Positions 15,197 through 17,169 of a stretch of DNA of 17,169 bases are shown here, one piece after another. The position numbers and the translations under genes were made by a program. The number at the start of each line of letters is the position of its first letter. The first letter of the stretch is position 1. Origin of the DNA: an uncultured delta proteobacterium (GTDB lineage Bacteria; Myxococcota_A; Polyangia; Polyangiales; Polyangiaceae); NCBI GenBank assembly GCA_903858055.1, contig CAIOHM010000142.1, positions 1-17,169 on the forward strand, read 5' to 3'. Under the pieces are notes generated by a model, which was not told where the DNA came from, did no database searches, and saw only the letters and a program-made list of their open reading frames with translations.

Positions 15197-16324
15197 TCAG
15201 ACGCTGGTGGAGGAGGGACGCTTCTTGGTGATGAACGGGGTCTTCACGACCACCGCTTCGATGTGCTTGCCACGGCAATTGACGAGGAACTTCGTGCCCA
15301 CCGCGGAGAGTTCGGTCGGAAGGTAGCCGATGCCGATGTTCTTGCCCGTCGTCGGAGAGGGGCTGCCGCTCGTGCACACGCCGACGAGCTCGCCCGCCTC
15401 GTTCAGGAGCTCGTAGCCGTGCCGTGCGATGCCGCGACCGACCATCTCGAAGCCCACGCACTTGCGCGCGTTGCCCTTCTCTTTCGCCGCGAGCAGCGCG
15501 GCGCGGCCAACGAAGTCGCCCTTGTCGAACTTCACGACCCAACCGAGGCCCGCCTCGAGCGGGTGAATCGTCTCGTCGATTTCCTGCCCGTAGAGCGGGA
15601 GCTTCGCCTCCATGCGGAGGGTGTCGCGCGCGCCGAGGCCGACGGCCTTCAGACCGAGGTCCGCGCCGAGCGCGAGGAGCTGCGACCAAAGTGCGGGCGC
15701 GTCGTCCCAAGCGACGAAGATCTCGACGCCGTCTTCGCCCGTGTAGCCCGTGCGTGCGACGGTCGTACGCACGTTGCAGACGACCACGTCGCGAAAGCCG
15801 AAGGGCTTGATGTCGCGGATCTTCGCGGCGTCGGCGCCCGCGCGGTCGAGGACCTCGAACGCCTTGGGGCCTTGGAGCGCGATGAGGGCCGTCGCATCGC
15901 TGCGGTCACGGAACTCGCAGCGGCCCTTCGAAGCCGCCGCGAACACGCCGACGATCTTGTCGCGGTTCGACGCGTTGCAGACGATCATCCAGGCCTCTTC
16001 GCCCGCGCGGTAGATGATGAGGTCGTCGAGGACCGTGCCGCTCTCTTGGCAGCAGCACGTGTAGAGCGCTTGCCCCGCCTGCAGCTTGCTCGCGTCGTTC
16101 GTGATGCGCTCGTTGATGACCTCGCCCGCGAGGGGGCCGGAGAGTTCGAGCTCGCCCATGTGGCTCACGTCGAAGAGACCTGCGGCGTTTCGGCACGCGT
16201 TGTGTTCGTCGACGATGCCCGTGTACTGGATGGGCATCTCCCAGCCGGCGAAGGGGACCATGCGGGCGCCGAGCTTGACGTGCTCGGCATGGAGGGAGGT
16301 GCGACGAACGGGGGTCTCGCTCAT
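15197..16324 (-). CDS. gcvT: Glycine cleavage system T protein (aminomethyltransferase)
   Basis: A 375-residue tetrahydrofolate-dependent aminomethyltransferase. It takes the aminomethyl arm from H protein, releases ammonia and makes 5,10-methylene-THF. Typical segments are MVPFAGWEMPIQY (22-34), FDVSHMGELE, GTVLDDLIIYR with Asp101 (the catalytic Asp of E. coli GcvT), RTGYTGEDGVEIF, and ARDTLRMEAKLPLYGQEID. Start ATG 16324 (MSETPVRRTSLH) is the one that gives the usual N-terminus; longer in-frame starts exist but run into the divergent promoter region. There is no normally spaced Shine-Dalgarno: GGGAG lies 15 nt away, in the loop and arm of a hairpin (16326-16351) that ends one base before the start. 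gcvH follows 11 bp downstream. Confidence 0.97.
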   Translation of the reverse strand: MSETPVRRTSLHAEHVKLGARMVPFAGWEMPIQYTGIVDEHNACRNAAGLFDVSHMGELELSGPLAGEVINERITNDASKLQAGQALYTCCCQESGTVLDDLIIYRAGEEAWMIVCNASNRDKIVGVFAAASKGRCEFRDRSDATALIALQGPKAFEVLDRAGADAAKIRDIKPFGFRDVVVCNVRTTVARTGYTGEDGVEIFVAWDDAPALWSQLLALGADLGLKAVGLGARDTLRMEAKLPLYGQEIDETIHPLEAGLGWVVKFDKGDFVGRAALLAAKEKGNARKCVGFEMVGRGIARHGYELLNEAGELVGVCTSGSPSPTTGKNIGIGYLPTELSAVGTKFLVNCRGKHIEAVVVKTPFITKKRPSSTSV

Positions 16325-16325
16325 G

Positions 16326-16351
16326 GGGCCGCGACCATACTCCCGCGGCCC
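16326..16351 (-). promoter_or_regulatory. Hairpin touching the gcvT start, with Shine-Dalgarno-like GGAG in the loop
   Basis: On the gcvT mRNA strand GGGCCGCG and CGCGGCCC form a perfect 8-bp stem with a 10-nt loop (GGAGTATGGT), ending one base before the gcvT ATG. The loop shows GGAG and an ATG; from that ATG a five-codon ORF (MVAAP) ends in TGA overlapping the gcvT start (ATGA, 16338-16321). Candidate for control of translation initiation. Confidence 0.45.
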
Positions 16352-16385
16352 GTGCGGTTCCATGGAGCGGTGCATCGACGTGTGC

Positions 16386-16397
16386 TTTCGGGCGAAA
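16386..16397. promoter_or_regulatory. Short dyad, candidate operator in gcvT/aminotransferase spacer
   Basis: TTTCG-GG-CGAAA is a perfect 5-bp dyad with a 2-bp centre in the 162-bp spacer between divergent gcvT and the aminotransferase gene. It is relatively AT-rich compared with its surroundings. Function not known. Confidence 0.25.
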
Positions 16398-16410
16398 TCA
16401 GGCCTTTCCA

Positions 16411-16453
16411 GCGTGACTCGACGCGTCATCCCTCTTGCCCTCGCGCGTGACTC
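16411..16453. repeat. Direct repeat of GCGTGACTC (9 bp, 34-bp step)
   Basis: GCGTGACTC occurs at 16411-16419 and 16445-16453. The first copy overlaps an imperfect 15-bp palindrome (TGACTCGACGCGTCA, 16414-16428) and the second forms the left arm of the hairpin at 16444-16469. Repeated half-sites upstream of one gene suggest binding of a regulator. Confidence 0.4.
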
Positions 16454-16469
16454 CGTGCAGAGTCGCGCG
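16444..16469 (+). promoter_or_regulatory. Leader hairpin upstream of the aminotransferase ribosome binding site
   Basis: CGCGTGACTC and GAGTCGCGCG form a 10-bp stem (one G-U pair) around a 6-nt loop (CGTGCA). It ends 7 nt before the GGAGG (16477-16481) of the aminotransferase gene. It may be a DNA operator or an mRNA leader structure; no T run follows that would make it a terminator. Confidence 0.4.
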
Positions 16470-16486
16470 GCCCTTTGGAGGTTTTC

Positions 16487-17169
16487 ATGCGTCCGTTCGC
16501 CGAGCGTCTCTCCGTCGTCGCCCCCAGCATCACCCTCGCCATCAACGCCCGCGCGGCGGAGTTGAAGGGGAAGGGCATCGACGTCTTCTCGTTCGGCGTC
16601 GGCGAGCCGGACTTCGATCCGCCGAAGTTCGTCCTCGAGGCCGCAAAGACCGCCATCGACGCCGGGTGCTCGAAGTACACGGCCGTCTCCGGCATCGCGC
16701 CTCTCAAGGAAGCGGTGGCTGCATTCTGCAAGGAGCGTCGCGGCTTCGACGCGACCCCGGCGAACGTGATCGTCGGCGTTGGCGCGAAGCACGTGCTCTT
16801 CAACCTGGCGCTCGCGCTGTACGAGCCGGGCGACGAGGTGATCATCCCTGCGCCGTATTGGGTCTCGTACCCGGAGCAGGTGCGCATGGTGGGCGCCACG
16901 CCCGTGGTCGTCGAGACCACCGAAGCCGCGGGCTTCAAGCTCACGCCCGCGCAGCTCGAGGCGGCGCTCACGCCCAAGACCAAGGCCATCGTGCTCTGCA
17001 CGCCGTCGAATCCTACGGGTTCCGCCTACGCGAAGGCCGAGCTCGAAGCGCTCGCGGCCGTGCTCCGCACGCATGACTGCTACATCATCTTGGACGAGAT
17101 CTACGCCGAGCTCGTGTACGTCGGCTTCGAGCACGTCTCCTTCGCGGCGCTCGCGCCCGACATGAAAGA
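16487..17169 (+). CDS. Class I/II PLP-dependent aminotransferase (aspartate aminotransferase-like), 3' truncated
   Basis: Starts at ATG 16487 with a strong GGAGG at 16477-16481, 5 nt in front, and stays open to the window end (227 residues). GVGEPDFDPP (37-46), YTAVSGIAPLKEAV, GVGAKHVLFN, PAPYWVSYPE (121-130), NPTG (175-178) and DEIYAEL (203-209) follow the order of the aspartate aminotransferase family. Asn175, Asp203 and Tyr206 correspond to PLP-contacting residues. The Schiff-base lysine lies beyond the window. These enzymes move amino groups between amino acids and 2-oxo acids in the cytosol; aspartate (possibly with prephenate) is the likely substrate judging from the bacterial type with YWVSYPE, but this is inference. 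It is divergent from gcvT across 162 bp, so both amino-acid genes may share regulation. Confidence 0.95.
   Translation, partial: MRPFAERLSVVAPSITLAINARAAELKGKGIDVFSFGVGEPDFDPPKFVLEAAKTAIDAGCSKYTAVSGIAPLKEAVAAFCKERRGFDATPANVIVGVGAKHVLFNLALALYEPGDEVIIPAPYWVSYPEQVRMVGATPVVVETTEAAGFKLTPAQLEAALTPKTKAIVLCTPSNPTGSAYAKAELEALAAVLRTHDCYIILDEIYAELVYVGFEHVSFAALAPDMK

Noticed and set aside
16325..16486. Glycine riboswitch upstream of gcvT
   Set aside because: I looked on the - strand for the conserved core of the tandem glycine aptamer and did not find it; the spacer is also short for a tandem aptamer.
16325..17134. Upstream extension of the gcvT frame across the aminotransferase gene
   Set aside because: GcvT N-terminus begins at residue MSETP; the extension is antisense to a well-supported aminotransferase.

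Overview
The window is very GC-rich DNA, densely packed with genes, with many GTG starts and start/stop overlaps. Large alanine- and cysteine-rich lipoproteins sit among housekeeping genes. Together these suggest a myxobacterium (Myxococcota), possibly of the Polyangiales group. That assignment is inferred from style and gene content, not from a marker gene.

Left part (1-2988, + strand): the 3' end of a Kef-type cation/proton antiporter (RCK/TrkA domains), then a complete DnaK-type Hsp70 paralogue without the usual acidic tail. A 175-residue protein with four motif cysteines follows, its GTG start overlapping the Hsp70 stop. Middle part (3016-10097): a cluster of three predicted lipoproteins. 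One (688 aa, - strand) has an Ig-like region, propeller-like repeats, a CX3CH motif and two tandem knottin-like cysteine modules. It is divergent from a two-gene cassette (560 and 1046 aa, + strand, joined by TGATG) of cysteine-rich, propeller-like lipoproteins. The 192-bp divergent spacer holds a perfect 7+7 inverted repeat.

Right of that (10107-14646, + strand): mutS starts 9 bp after the lipoprotein pair and is followed by an EamA/DMT transporter and an N-terminally anchored alpha/beta hydrolase, each joined by a GTGA overlap. From 5275 to 14646 the five genes look like one transcription unit, so a DNA-repair gene sits between envelope genes. The hydrolase contains a run of ten C within codons.

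Right end: the hydrolase converges with gcvT-gcvH (- strand) across a 140-bp spacer that holds a 39-bp tandem repeat and a strong GC hairpin. gcvP is not in the window, and the space downstream of gcvH is closed by the convergent hydrolase. gcvT is divergent from a class I aminotransferase that runs off the window. Their 162-bp spacer is rich in dyads, including an 8-bp-stem hairpin touching the gcvT start and a 10-bp-stem hairpin just before the aminotransferase ribosome binding site.

I saw no RNA gene, CRISPR array, insertion sequence or phage gene. The best candidates for something undescribed are the three-lipoprotein cluster (with its knottin-like and CX3CH features), the Hsp70-Cys-protein pair, and the leader structures around gcvT and the aminotransferase.
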